A stretch of 18,686 nucleotides of DNA from Flavobacteriales bacterium (lineage in GTDB: Bacteria; Bacteroidota; Bacteroidia; Flavobacteriales_D; Parvicellaceae). The position numbers and the translations under genes are program-made. A model generated the notes under the pieces. The model saw nothing but the letters and a program-made list of their open reading frames with translations. It ran no database searches and had not been told where the DNA came from. The DNA is taken from the NCBI GenBank assembly GCA_015488785.1, contig WFNC01000458.1:1-18686 (forward strand). The letters are read 5' to 3'. Below are positions 1-6,369 of this stretch, in pieces; the stretch's first letter is position 1; each line of letters opens with the position of its first letter.

Positions 1-98
1 ACATAGACCGGCATAAAAGTTAAGTTCGGTTGGCGGATCTCCCTAGCGGAGCTAGCCAATCTCTCTAAACTTTCATTTTGTTCTATATTCACATCCAT
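1..98 (-). CDS. possible 5' end of a minus-strand gene cut by the left window edge
   Basis: A minus-strand frame is open from an ATG at 98-96 to the window edge (32 codons). A second in-frame ATG at 14-12 is followed by Pro-Val-Tyr. A start reading MPVY is common in GIY-YIG nuclease-domain proteins, but four residues cannot establish that. If the second ATG is the true start, positions 15-98 are leader. The DNA at 30-59 can also fold (TTGGC with GCCAA, and inside it CTCC with GGAG), which would suit a leader or a non-coding repeat. This is a weak call. Confidence 0.22.
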   Translation of the reverse strand, partial: MDVNIEQNESLERLASSAREIRQPNLTFMPVY

Positions 99-207
99 TT
101 AAATTTCATACAAATTTCCAATTTATTTTTCTTTGGAAAAAGAGGCGGATAAGCATAAACATATTTATTTTAAAATTGAAAAAACTTCTTTATTACCCTA
201 CAAATGT

Positions 208-215
208 TAACTTTG
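208..215 (+). promoter_or_regulatory. -7 promoter element (TAACTTTG) just before the gene at 220
   Basis: TAACTTTG matches the Bacteroidota -7 consensus TAnnTTTG exactly and ends 4 nt before the ATG at 220. Transcription would start at or within the start codon, implying a leaderless mRNA. No good -33 TTG lies 17-23 bp upstream, so the match could be chance in AT-rich DNA. Confidence 0.4.
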
Positions 216-219
216 TTTT

Positions 220-675
220 ATGGCAAAAATTTCTATTTATATTTTTATAACACTTTTGGGCACTCTAAAATTTATGTTTGCTTCTACTCCTGGTGTGATT
301 GGAAATTTATCTTTTTGGGAGGTTTATTTCTTTGCTACTTTAGGAGGTTTGATTAGTTTTAATATTTTTTATTTTCTTGCTAATTACTTTATAAAAAAAT
401 CCATAGCAGATAATCAAAGGAAAATGAAATTAGGGACTTATAAAGCCCCAAAAGTTTTTACAAAAACAAACAAGTTAATTGTAAAATTAAAAATGACTGA
501 TTTAGGATTTTGGCTTATAACCATTATAGCTCCATTGGTTTTGTCTATTCCTATTGGATCAATCATTGTGGCTAAATTTTACAGGCATCACAAAATAACT
601 TATTGGGTGACTACAAGTAGCTTAATTTTTTTTCAAGCTATTTTTACAGGTATTGCTTTTGCTATAAAGGGATAG
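220..675 (+). CDS. small hypothetical integral membrane protein
   Basis: A 151-residue protein of unknown function. Hydrophobicity suggests four membrane segments: about residues 5-22, 34-58, 96-120 and 127-149. A basic cytoplasmic-type loop rich in Lys (59-92) lies in the middle. No catalytic motif or signal peptide is visible. The ATG at 220 is supported because the first membrane segment begins almost at once; a later Met at residue 19 would remove it. A consensus -7 element lies 4 nt upstream, so the message may be leaderless. The gene stands alone between an intergenic region and a possible weak terminator. I do not recognise the family. Confidence 0.75.
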   Translation: MAKISIYIFITLLGTLKFMFASTPGVIGNLSFWEVYFFATLGGLISFNIFYFLANYFIKKSIADNQRKMKLGTYKAPKVFTKTNKLIVKLKMTDLGFWLITIIAPLVLSIPIGSIIVAKFYRHHKITYWVTTSSLIFFQAIFTGIAFAIKG

Positions 676-693
676 TATAGGCTAGCGAAAATT

Positions 694-714
694 AAAAAGT
701 ATTAGTACATTTTT
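694..714 (+). terminator. weak terminator-like hairpin after the small membrane protein gene
   Basis: AAAAAGTA and TACATTTTT pair across a 4-nt TTAG loop with one bulged A, about 20 nt after the stop codon, and run into Ts. The GC content of the stem is very low, so it may not work as a terminator. Confidence 0.25.
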
Positions 715-787
715 GTTCTACCGTGTTTAGTATGGGTAGCATAATATAAATGTAGCTTAAAATTTAAGTTTTTATTTTTTTTGTGAA

Positions 788-826
788 ATGTACAATGTAT
801 TATGTACAATGTATTATGTACAATGT
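788..826. repeat. 14-bp tandem repeat, 2.8 copies
   Basis: The unit ATGTACAATGTATT occurs at 788-801 and 802-815, followed by the partial copy ATGTACAATGT at 816-826. The copies are identical, which suggests recent slippage. No function is evident. Confidence 0.85.
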
Positions 827-830
827 TGCT

Positions 831-861
831 TTTGATTCTTGAATTCATTAAACACAAAAAA
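831..861 (+). repeat. diverged direct repeat, copy 1
   Basis: This stretch matches 1901-1931 at about 27 of 31 positions, starting from the shared TTTGATTCTT. Weaker similarity (AAATTCAT, then GTAGAAC) continues downstream in both copies. The two copies flank the gene at 1206-1844 in the same orientation. Confidence 0.5.
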
Positions 862-1205
862 CTTATTCTTTTTACAAAAAATCAAATTCATACCCACAAA
901 AAAATAGTAGAACCAATATTTTTAATATTAAGCGTACACCTTCCGTTTCTATTCAAATACATAATCAACAAACTCGCCTTCCTGTATTAAAACGCTCTAT
1001 TTTCCTTAATATTAAGCAAATTTACGAGGAATAGTATTGAAAGATTACCCCCTCCTTCTTTCAAATTAGCGAATAGACTCGTCTTATTTTCCCATCCTAA
1101 AAACAAGGCATATTAACATTATTTTAACTTCATTAATCAAAACAGATGAAAAAAATCAACTAAAACTAGTTATATTTAAGTATTACTTTTTTAAACTACC
1201 CCAAT

Positions 1206-1844
1206 ATGAAAAAGAAACAGCCTAAATACTATTTATTTGCCTACCCCATTGTTTTATTTTCAATGTTATTTCTACTCAGTTTTAATACTATAGACCGCAA
1301 TTATGTAAAATATGACTTCGCTTTTAACCTTGGCGCTAGTTATAATACTCAACTCGTTTCTTTTGCTATAGTAGGAACACGAAATGGTAAAATTATTTAC
1401 AAAAAAAACATTAGTGAGTCTAGTTTTATCAGACAAATTTCTGGCACTGAACTTTCGAAAGCAAACCCTGAAAAAATCAACTATTTTGAAAAGTATGAAT
1501 TGACAGACTGTTTTTATAAATATGATTCAATAAAAGATATTTATGTAGATGGTTACAATTGTTTTAGATTAACCGATTTGTGGGCTTTAAAATACGGAAG
1601 AAATCCACATTGTCCTGGCGATTGTATTCCTGCAGAAGGAATGTTAGTAAAAGGTTGGGCTGCTCAAGATTTTAGACCTTCATGGCCTCAGATTCAAATT
1701 TTACAAAAATATGGTATCATTAATATAGATGATACTTTTTATGGCGAAAAAATGTTTAAGCTCTTTTCAGACATGAAAGATTCTAATTGGATTTCAACTT
1801 ACTCCAATGCTGGAAAAGCGAAACAAAATAGAGTAAAAGGGTAA
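1206..1844 (+). CDS. hypothetical membrane-anchored four-cysteine protein
   Basis: A 212-residue protein of unknown function. Residues 1-8 are basic (KKKQPK) and residues 9-27 are a hydrophobic segment, giving a non-cleaved signal anchor or signal peptide; the rest would be periplasmic. It has four cysteines, C102, C119, C136 and C140. The last two sit in a CPGDC motif after a Trp/Tyr-rich stretch and could form disulfides or bind a ligand. No catalytic motif is recognised. The gene is isolated and flanked by two diverged direct repeats in the same orientation. A weak hairpin starts at its stop codon. Confidence 0.7.
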   Translation: MKKKQPKYYLFAYPIVLFSMLFLLSFNTIDRNYVKYDFAFNLGASYNTQLVSFAIVGTRNGKIIYKKNISESSFIRQISGTELSKANPEKINYFEKYELTDCFYKYDSIKDIYVDGYNCFRLTDLWALKYGRNPHCPGDCIPAEGMLVKGWAAQDFRPSWPQIQILQKYGIINIDDTFYGEKMFKLFSDMKDSNWISTYSNAGKAKQNRVKG

Positions 1845-1868
1845 CTTAGAAGTATCCCTAAGTTTTAT
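1843..1868 (+). terminator. weak hairpin at the stop codon of the 1206-1844 gene
   Basis: AACTTAG (1843-1849) pairs perfectly with CTAAGTT (1858-1864) over an 8-nt loop, followed by a short T-rich tail. The stem has little GC and begins inside the stop codon, so it is a tentative terminator. Confidence 0.35.
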
Positions 1869-1900
1869 ACTTTGATCTTTCTTTTTTGTAAATTATTGAT

Positions 1901-1931
1901 TTTGATTCTTAAATTTATCAAACAAAAAAAA
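1901..1931 (+). repeat. diverged direct repeat, copy 2
   Basis: The partner of 831-861 (about 27 of 31 bases identical). With copy 1 it brackets the orphan gene at 1206-1844. Confidence 0.5.
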
Positions 1932-1995
1932 TTAAATTCATCCCAAGTTTTTGATGTGTATCTCCAAAACCTGTAGAACATAATTTTATTCAAAT

Positions 1996-2034
1996 AAAAA
2001 AAACGCCTATATTTAACAATATAGACGCTTTTTG
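1996..2034 (-). terminator. intrinsic terminator of the di-haem peroxidase gene
   Basis: A long stem (about 15 bp, 4-nt loop) lies 17 nt past the stop of the peroxidase gene and ends in eight Ts on the minus strand. The two positions that break pairing on the + strand (A opposite C and C opposite A) become U-G and G-U wobbles in minus-strand RNA. This assigns the terminator to the minus-strand gene. Confidence 0.85.
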
Positions 2035-2050
2035 TTCGAACTAATTTATT

Positions 2051-3199
2051 TTAATTTGGATTTGAAAACTTTGGATTATTAATAAAGTCTTCGTCTGTAA
2101 GTGTCAATAAAAATGCTTTTAAATCTATTCTGTCTTGTGGATTTAATTGCACTCCTCCTACCGATACGTTTTTCATTAATGGATCTATTGTTGAAGAATA
2201 TTTTAATTCAACACTATAAAAATTAATCACCTCATCAAGTGTTGCAAATCGACTATCGTGCATGTATGGTGCTGTGTAAGCTAGGTTTCGTAGTGATGGT
2301 GTTTTAAATTTTCCATTGTCGTTTGGATCTCCTGTTACAGCTCCCAATCCTAAATCGGTATGGGTAGCGTCTAATCCATTGTTGTGAAAACGATTGTCTG
2401 TCCACAATGGGTTTACTGCATCTCCATGGCAATGAAAGCAATCCCCTCCTGCTTCATCCATAAAAATATTGTAGCCATTTAATTCTGACGGTGTTAATTG
2501 AGCTTCTCCTTTTAGGTATTTATCAAATTTTGAATTTCCAGAAATAAGCGTCCGCTCGAATTGAGCGATTGCTTTTACGACTAAATTAGAATCAATGATG
2601 TCTGTTCCGAAAGCTTTTTTGAATAATGATGGATAATCATTGTGAGCCTGCAACTTATCTACAACATTTGGCCAAACTGCATGCATTTCAATTGGATTTA
2701 TAACTGGTTGTAGTGCTTGTCCTTCAATTCCGTCTGCTCTTCCGTCCCAGAAAAATTTGTTCCCTGAATTCCAAGCCATATTCCATATTGGCATAGCAGA
2801 ACGTCCGCCTTGCAAACCATCTATTCCTATACTAAATGAATTTTCGTCTCCAAATGCATGATCTTGTAAATGACAACTTGAACAACTTTCGGTGTTATCG
2901 CCTGATAATAATTTTTCATAAAATAATTTACGTCCCAATTCGACCCCTTCTTCCGTCATTGGATTATCTGCTGGAATGGATGGAGCTGGTAAATATTTAT
3001 TTAAGGTATAAGGAACAGCTAAGATATGTGCCGTTGGATTATGAACATCATATTCGCAAGTTCCATTGTCTCTTTTGGCTTTGCTATCGAAGTTTAAAGC
3101 TTCAGAATCGGTACAGCCTTCTTTTTTTCGACAACTGGTTGCCACCAATCCGATTGATAGAATTGATAAGAGTGCTATTTTCGTTGATATTGTTTTCAT
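2051..3199 (-). CDS. MbnH/MauG-like di-haem cytochrome c peroxidase lipoprotein
   Basis: A 382-residue periplasmic di-haem enzyme of the bacterial cytochrome c peroxidase/MauG superfamily. Residues 1-22 are a lipoprotein signal ending in a lipobox with C23. Residues 28-50 form a GCTD..LNFD..GTCEY module. Two c-type haem sites follow: CSSCH (106-110) and CFHCH (254-258). The family signature TPSLRN..TAPYMHDSRFATL spans about 300-321. In MbnH and MauG such enzymes oxidise a residue on a partner protein rather than simply removing peroxide. The partner candidate is the MbnP-like lipoprotein encoded just upstream (3505-4368), which carries the same N-terminal module. NFY (327-329) lies about where classical peroxidases have a Met haem ligand and MauG has a Tyr, but I cannot align this rigorously. 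A palindromic repeat ends 17 bp before the ATG. The superfamily is secure; the MbnH role is inferred from context. Confidence 0.88.
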   Translation of the reverse strand: MKTISTKIALLSILSIGLVATSCRKKEGCTDSEALNFDSKAKRDNGTCEYDVHNPTAHILAVPYTLNKYLPAPSIPADNPMTEEGVELGRKLFYEKLLSGDNTESCSSCHLQDHAFGDENSFSIGIDGLQGGRSAMPIWNMAWNSGNKFFWDGRADGIEGQALQPVINPIEMHAVWPNVVDKLQAHNDYPSLFKKAFGTDIIDSNLVVKAIAQFERTLISGNSKFDKYLKGEAQLTPSELNGYNIFMDEAGGDCFHCHGDAVNPLWTDNRFHNNGLDATHTDLGLGAVTGDPNDNGKFKTPSLRNLAYTAPYMHDSRFATLDEVINFYSVELKYSSTIDPLMKNVSVGGVQLNPQDRIDLKAFLLTLTDEDFINNPKFSNPN

Positions 3200-3214
3200 T
3201 ATATATATACTTTA

Positions 3215-3371
3215 TAATACCAATTAACTATTGAAATGGAACTAAAAAAATAAAATTTATTTTCACTTAAATAATAAAATAATATTAGCATAGCTAAAGT
3301 TATGCTAATATTATTCTAAAAAGTATATCCTATACTTTTTTTTATGCATTTCATAATTTAGCTGGTGTTAA
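3215..3371. mobile_element. palindromic MITE-like repeat, copy A
   Basis: An element of about 157 bp with inverted ends: the left end reads ATACCAATTAACTATTGAAA (from 3217) and the right end reads ATGCATTTCATAATTTAGC then TGGTGTTA. A perfect 15-bp inverted repeat sits at its centre (3278-3292 with 3301-3315, 8-nt loop). It aligns with the reverse complement of the element at 5497-5662, including internal segments, so the two are inverted copies of one family. It has no coding capacity and would depend on a transposase elsewhere. It lies between the mbnP-like and mbnH-like genes and ends 17 bp from the mbnH-like start codon, so it may influence that gene's expression. Confidence 0.7.
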
Positions 3372-3390
3372 ATAAATTGTAACTTTTATT

Positions 3391-3492
3391 TTGCGTGAGG
3401 GATAGAAGCGGCATCCTTTTTTGTTTTTCACAAAAAAGATATAGCGGATAGCCCGACCTTTCTCCTTTTTTTTTAGGAGAAAGGTCACGCCC
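3391..3492 (+). ncRNA. candidate structured RNA (flavobacterial intergenic motif, possibly Flavo-1-like)
   Basis: A GC-richer island in AT-rich DNA folds into a closed multi-stem structure. GCGTG (3393-3397) pairs with CACGC (3486-3490). GGG at 3399-3401 can pair with CCC at 3452-3454. One hairpin is ATCCTTTTTTGT with ACAAAAAAGAT (3413-3440). A second is a perfect 12-bp stem, GACCTTTCTCCT with AGGAGAAAGGTC (3455-3486). Two GCGG motifs face each other in purine-rich internal loops. I recall closely similar sequence recurring between genes in flavobacterial genomes, possibly the Flavo-1 RNA family, but I could not check this. No poly-T follows on either strand, so it is not a plain terminator. 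The transcribed strand is uncertain; on the minus strand it would be in the 3' UTR of the mbnP-like gene. Confidence 0.45.
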
Positions 3493-3504
3493 AAAGCTTT
3501 ATTC

Positions 3505-4368
3505 TTATTGTACTATTGATCCGAAGCTAAATACTGATCTTCCGTTTTGGTTCATTTTTATTTGTGCTTGATAATTAGGCATTAACATTGTATGCATTGC
3601 ATCTAAATCCCATTGGTTTGGTGTTTTGAACCACTCTGCCATGTCCATATCTATTGTAATCGAAGCGTCTGCTGACAAAGTAAACGATTGATTTAACTTA
3701 ACTGGAAAGCTATTGTTTTCAAAGTTTCCTGATGTTGGATTTTTTGCTGTTCCGTTGTGGTAAGCAAATGCTGTGGTGTCGCTATTGGCATCGATAAATC
3801 TTCCTTCGAATTGCATGTAGTGGTATCCTCCTCCAATCATTGCTGGCCATGCCCAGTTCGTAACGTTTAAATCGGCATATTCTCCTGATATATTGTCTGC
3901 TTGGTCAAATCCCCAAGTAAAACCAACTCCTGTATAATCTCCCATTGGCATGTGAACGTCTGAAGGAAAGGCGTAAGCAAACGTGTTTGTATTGGTAAAA
4001 TCAACTAAATTATACCCTTCAACAACGATACTATCTCCATCTGCTTTGTACAATACAAAATCAGAAACTAGGTATTTTATTTTTGTAATACTGTGTTGTG
4101 TTCCTTTGTCGTTTGTATATTTTATGTCGTTAAAATCTCCTGGCATAATTGAAGCTCCTGCATAATTATGACTCATTTTAATCATAACGTGGCTTCCATT
4201 GTGACTACTTCCTGTAGTATCATAAAGGCAAGAGCTGTCATCTTTCTTTGCGTTGGCATCGTAATTTGTTGCTTTTGAATCGGTACATCCTTTCTTTTTA
4301 CAAGATGTGGTTCCAAATGCTAATGTTAATCCTAAGATTCCTGCTATTATTATTTTTGTGTTTTTCAT
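3505..4368 (-). CDS. MbnP-like copper-binding lipoprotein
   Basis: A 287-residue periplasmic lipoprotein. The signal peptide ends at a lipobox with C23. A GCTD..TNYD..SSCLY module spans 27-49. The rest, about 60-284, resembles the MbnP family: a KIKYLVSDFVLY segment (97-108), LVDF (121-124), an MPMGDYTGVGFTWGFD segment (140-155), and the Trp-rich NWAW..GGGYHYMQFEGRF region (171-191). In characterised MbnP a Trp is converted to kynurenine by MbnH and the protein binds copper. Candidate Trp residues here are W152, W172 and W174. The protein is rich in His and Met, as suits copper. It starts 9 bp after the barrel gene, so the two are surely co-transcribed, and the di-haem peroxidase gene follows. 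The family call is by motif memory; copper binding is inferred. Confidence 0.78.
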   Translation of the reverse strand: MKNTKIIIAGILGLTLAFGTTSCKKKGCTDSKATNYDANAKKDDSSCLYDTTGSSHNGSHVMIKMSHNYAGASIMPGDFNDIKYTNDKGTQHSITKIKYLVSDFVLYKADGDSIVVEGYNLVDFTNTNTFAYAFPSDVHMPMGDYTGVGFTWGFDQADNISGEYADLNVTNWAWPAMIGGGYHYMQFEGRFIDANSDTTAFAYHNGTAKNPTSGNFENNSFPVKLNQSFTLSADASITIDMDMAEWFKTPNQWDLDAMHTMLMPNYQAQIKMNQNGRSVFSFGSIVQ

Positions 4369-4377
4369 AACTATTTT

Positions 4378-5313
4378 TTAAAAATTAAAATTTAATCCTA
4401 CCGTTGTACGATAGATTGTAAATAATTGGGTATTGCCGTTTAATTTTGATGACAATACTTTTTGATATTGAGCATTTATACTCCAAGCTCCTTTATATAA
4501 TTTAAGACCTATGTTTCCGAAAAAGGTTGCCCCTCCCGATTCATTTATCATGAATTGATTTTGGTCTTTTTCGAATTTCTCGACATAACCGCCTAAAAAT
4601 GGCATAACCATAATACCTTTAATATTTTTCATATAAAACACATTTGAATTAAAATTCAATGTGTTTCCGTATTTAAAATTGTCTTTATTAAATGTATTAA
4701 ATTTAACATTAAGATTAGAAGTAAAACCAATATTTTTGAACTTGAAAGCGTAAGTTGTTAGAAATATGAAATCCCAACTTCCAGTTCCAGGTTGCAAATC
4801 GATATTCGGTTTACCGTAGGCATACTTTTTATTTATACTTCCCAAAGGTATTTTTAATCCTCCTCCAATTGTTACTCTATGCGTAGGTATATTGGTAGAA
4901 TCTCTACATTGTTTGGTACTATATAATTGGTATGTTTGCAAAATCATTGGATCTGCAATTCCCCTTACTCGATATTTTGCTAAACCATCTATCTTTTGAG
5001 TGTTGTCTGTTACTGGAAGTGTAAACATTGTTTTCCACTTTAATTTCCAATAAAAAGATCCTCTCAATTCGTATGAATGGTAAAGGTCATTTACTTCTTT
5101 GCTTAATAATGAATTCGTTTCTACTCCTCCTCCATGCTTTAATTTAACTTGTCCCAATAAATTATACCTTCCATACATATTACGAGAATGATGGTATATT
5201 CCAAACGAGTTTCTATAATCGTTTGGAGATATATTTAGGAATATATTACAATTATCGCAAGCAAAACTAGTGATAGAACTAAGCAATAAAACAATTACTA
5301 AAATCCTTTTCAT
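4378..5313 (-). CDS. outer-membrane beta-barrel (transporter-like) protein with N-terminal CxxC
   Basis: A 311-residue exported protein. Residues 1-18 are a signal peptide, and the mature chain begins with CDNC (C19, C22), followed by Y40-H41-H42. From about 45 onward it alternates short beta strands and ends in Phe (TTVGLNFNF), typical of outer-membrane barrels. The segment LQPGTGSWDF (173-182) recurs in a Bacteroidota family of predicted outer-membrane transporters that begin with a CDxC motif and often sit beside copper or cytochrome genes. It is first in an operon with the mbnP-like gene (9-bp gap). It could move a metal or redox partner across the outer membrane. The substrate is unknown; the barrel is well supported, the family link less so. 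Confidence 0.72.
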   Translation of the reverse strand: MKRILVIVLLLSSITSFACDNCNIFLNISPNDYRNSFGIYHHSRNMYGRYNLLGQVKLKHGGGVETNSLLSKEVNDLYHSYELRGSFYWKLKWKTMFTLPVTDNTQKIDGLAKYRVRGIADPMILQTYQLYSTKQCRDSTNIPTHRVTIGGGLKIPLGSINKKYAYGKPNIDLQPGTGSWDFIFLTTYAFKFKNIGFTSNLNVKFNTFNKDNFKYGNTLNFNSNVFYMKNIKGIMVMPFLGGYVEKFEKDQNQFMINESGGATFFGNIGLKLYKGAWSINAQYQKVLSSKLNGNTQLFTIYRTTVGLNFNF

Positions 5314-5978
5314 TTATCTATTTTTATTTGATCATTCTCATTACACAACTTAATCATGAACAAACTAACGCTAACAAAACAACTAACGCGTTAATCTACT
5401 CATGTAAATTATTTAATAAGAATTTATTCCAATTAAAAAATTGAAACGTTGTTCTACATTTTTTTATTCCCTTTTTCCTTTTGTTACAAATAACAGTTAA
5501 TACCAATTAAATTATGAAATGCGCCAAATAAATAATTTTATTATCACATATACTTCTTCAAATAAAACTACCATAGCTAAGGCTATGCTAATTTTATTTT
5601 CATCGTCTATAAGAAAATAAACTTTATTTTTTAAGACGCATTTCAATATTCAATTGGTATAATTTATAACCAACAAGTAACGCTAACTGTTTACTTGTAA
5701 CGGTGTTTTTATTACACTTTTAAAATTATAAGGGTTTTCTACACTCAATACAAATATCTATACTTTTTTTTGATATCATCCAATACTCTAATTGTAAAAT
5801 ATTGCCGTAATGAATTGCGACAAAACTTTCTAAGTATTGACATGTTTATCAAATTTCCAGTAAAATAAATTGCATTGAGTAATAAGTCATTTTAAATTCA
5901 AATTTCAGTTATAGAAATTTGGTTAAATATGATTTACTTTATTATCGTTATGCCATTTTATGCGGCATTAAATAAAGA
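5314..5978. other. 665-bp intergenic region: leader of the barrel/mbnP operon plus a MITE-like repeat
   Basis: No gene is visible. Near the barrel start are two copies of AACTAACGC (5363-5371 and 5381-5389), 18 bp apart, a possible operator. CCAATTAAAAAATTGAAACG at 5429-5448 resembles one end of the palindromic repeat family and may be a solo remnant. The full repeat copy B occupies 5497-5662. CAAGTAA (5674-5680) and TTACTTG (5691-5697) form a small inverted repeat enclosing another TAACGCTAAC. The remainder to 5978 is AT-rich without clear signals. I found no good TAnnTTTG promoter for the barrel gene. Confidence 0.5.
5497..5662. mobile_element. palindromic MITE-like repeat, copy B
   Basis: An element of about 166 bp with imperfect terminal inverted repeats of about 25 bp: the left end reads ATACCAATTAAATTATGAAA then TGCG, the right end CGCATTTCAATATTCAATTG then GTAT. 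A central hairpin, CATAGC TAAG GCTATG (5572-5587), sits within a longer AT-rich palindrome (AAATAAAA..TTTTATTT). Its reverse complement aligns with copy A at 3215-3371. It has no coding capacity. It lies upstream of the barrel/mbnP-like operon. Confidence 0.72.
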
Positions 5979-6356
5979 TTAGACTATTGGAGGTCTAAAA
6001 ATAGAATTAATGTAGATTTCTTGAATATGATTTTCAAGAATAAAGTATTTTTCAGTTTCTTCTAGTTTTAACAAAGTAGGTTTTACTTCTGTAAGCTGTT
6101 GGAATGAAAAAATATAGACTGATAAAACCGAAAACTCTCCAGTTTGGCTAGAAATATTATTGGCTGAAAGTTTTAACTCTTTGGATAAGTGACAAGTACC
6201 TTTACAGTTTGAATCGGGTACATCTTTGTTCTCACAAAACTGAGCTATATATTCATCTTGATTTAAAGCATAGTTCACTAGCTTTGATGTTTGTATTAGT
6301 ACAGACAAAAACAGCGATGCTATAAAAAATGATATGATGACTTTCTTCTTATTCAC
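5979..6356 (-). CDS. small membrane protein with Cys-rich CHL motif
   Basis: A 125-residue protein if started at the GTG at 6356. I prefer this start because a perfect -7 promoter element (6362-6369) overlaps the alternative upstream TTG at 6374, so that codon would not be transcribed. AGGA lies directly before the GTG. Residues 6-24 form one membrane segment, and the following periplasmic stretch holds C41-x9-C51-x3-C55-H56-L with downstream Lys. Bacteroidota genomes carry many small proteins with this N-terminal helix, a CNGKCHL-like motif and a Phe-x-Pro-Pro end (here FRPPIV), often near metal-uptake genes. The motif suggests metal or thiol chemistry. It lies upstream of the barrel/mbnP/mbnH cluster on the same strand. 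Function unknown. Confidence 0.68.
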   Translation of the reverse strand: MNKKKVIISFFIASLFLSVLIQTSKLVNYALNQDEYIAQFCENKDVPDSNCKGTCHLSKELKLSANNISSQTGEFSVLSVYIFSFQQLTEVKPTLLKLEETEKYFILENHIQEIYINSIFRPPIV

Positions 6357-6361
6357 TCCTG

Positions 6362-6369
6362 CAAAGATA
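6362..6369 (-). promoter_or_regulatory. -7 promoter element (TATCTTTG) of the CHL-motif gene
   Basis: TATCTTTG on the minus strand matches TAnnTTTG exactly and lies 5 nt before the chosen GTG start. Transcription would begin at or next to the GTG, giving a very short leader or none. The -33 region is only TTTTAG-like, so this is half a promoter by sequence. Confidence 0.5.

Larger units (their letters stand above)
676..1205. other. 530-bp intergenic region with short repeats, no supported gene
   Basis: Nothing here is convincingly coding. A 62-codon frame at 802-990 begins inside a tandem repeat and encodes a low-complexity Lys/Ile/Leu-rich peptide, so I reject it. The region holds the tandem repeat at 788-826, one copy of a diverged repeat (831-861) whose partner lies beyond the next gene, and two occurrences of TTAATATTAAGC, near 921 and 1007. 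No strong promoter match is visible for the gene at 1206; TATATTTA near 1171 is one base from the -7 consensus but lacks a partner box. Confidence 0.5.

Noticed and set aside
115..139. TTTCCAA/TTGGAAA inverted repeat as a terminator
   Set aside because: Only 7 bp with an 11-nt loop, no T tract on either strand, and no gene end next to it.
788..826. CRISPR-like repeat
   Set aside because: The units are directly tandem with no spacers, and no cas genes are present.
802..990. 62-codon + strand open frame
   Set aside because: It begins inside the tandem repeat, has low-complexity Lys/Ile/Leu composition, lacks a promoter, and part of it lies in a non-coding diverged repeat.
2836..3234. 132-codon + strand open frame
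   Set aside because: It lies antisense to the di-haem peroxidase gene, whose haem motifs and family signature fix the true frame; its tail runs into a palindromic repeat.
5941..5975. ATGCC/GGCAT hairpin after the CHL-motif gene as a terminator
   Set aside because: The 5-bp stem is short and no T run follows on the minus strand.
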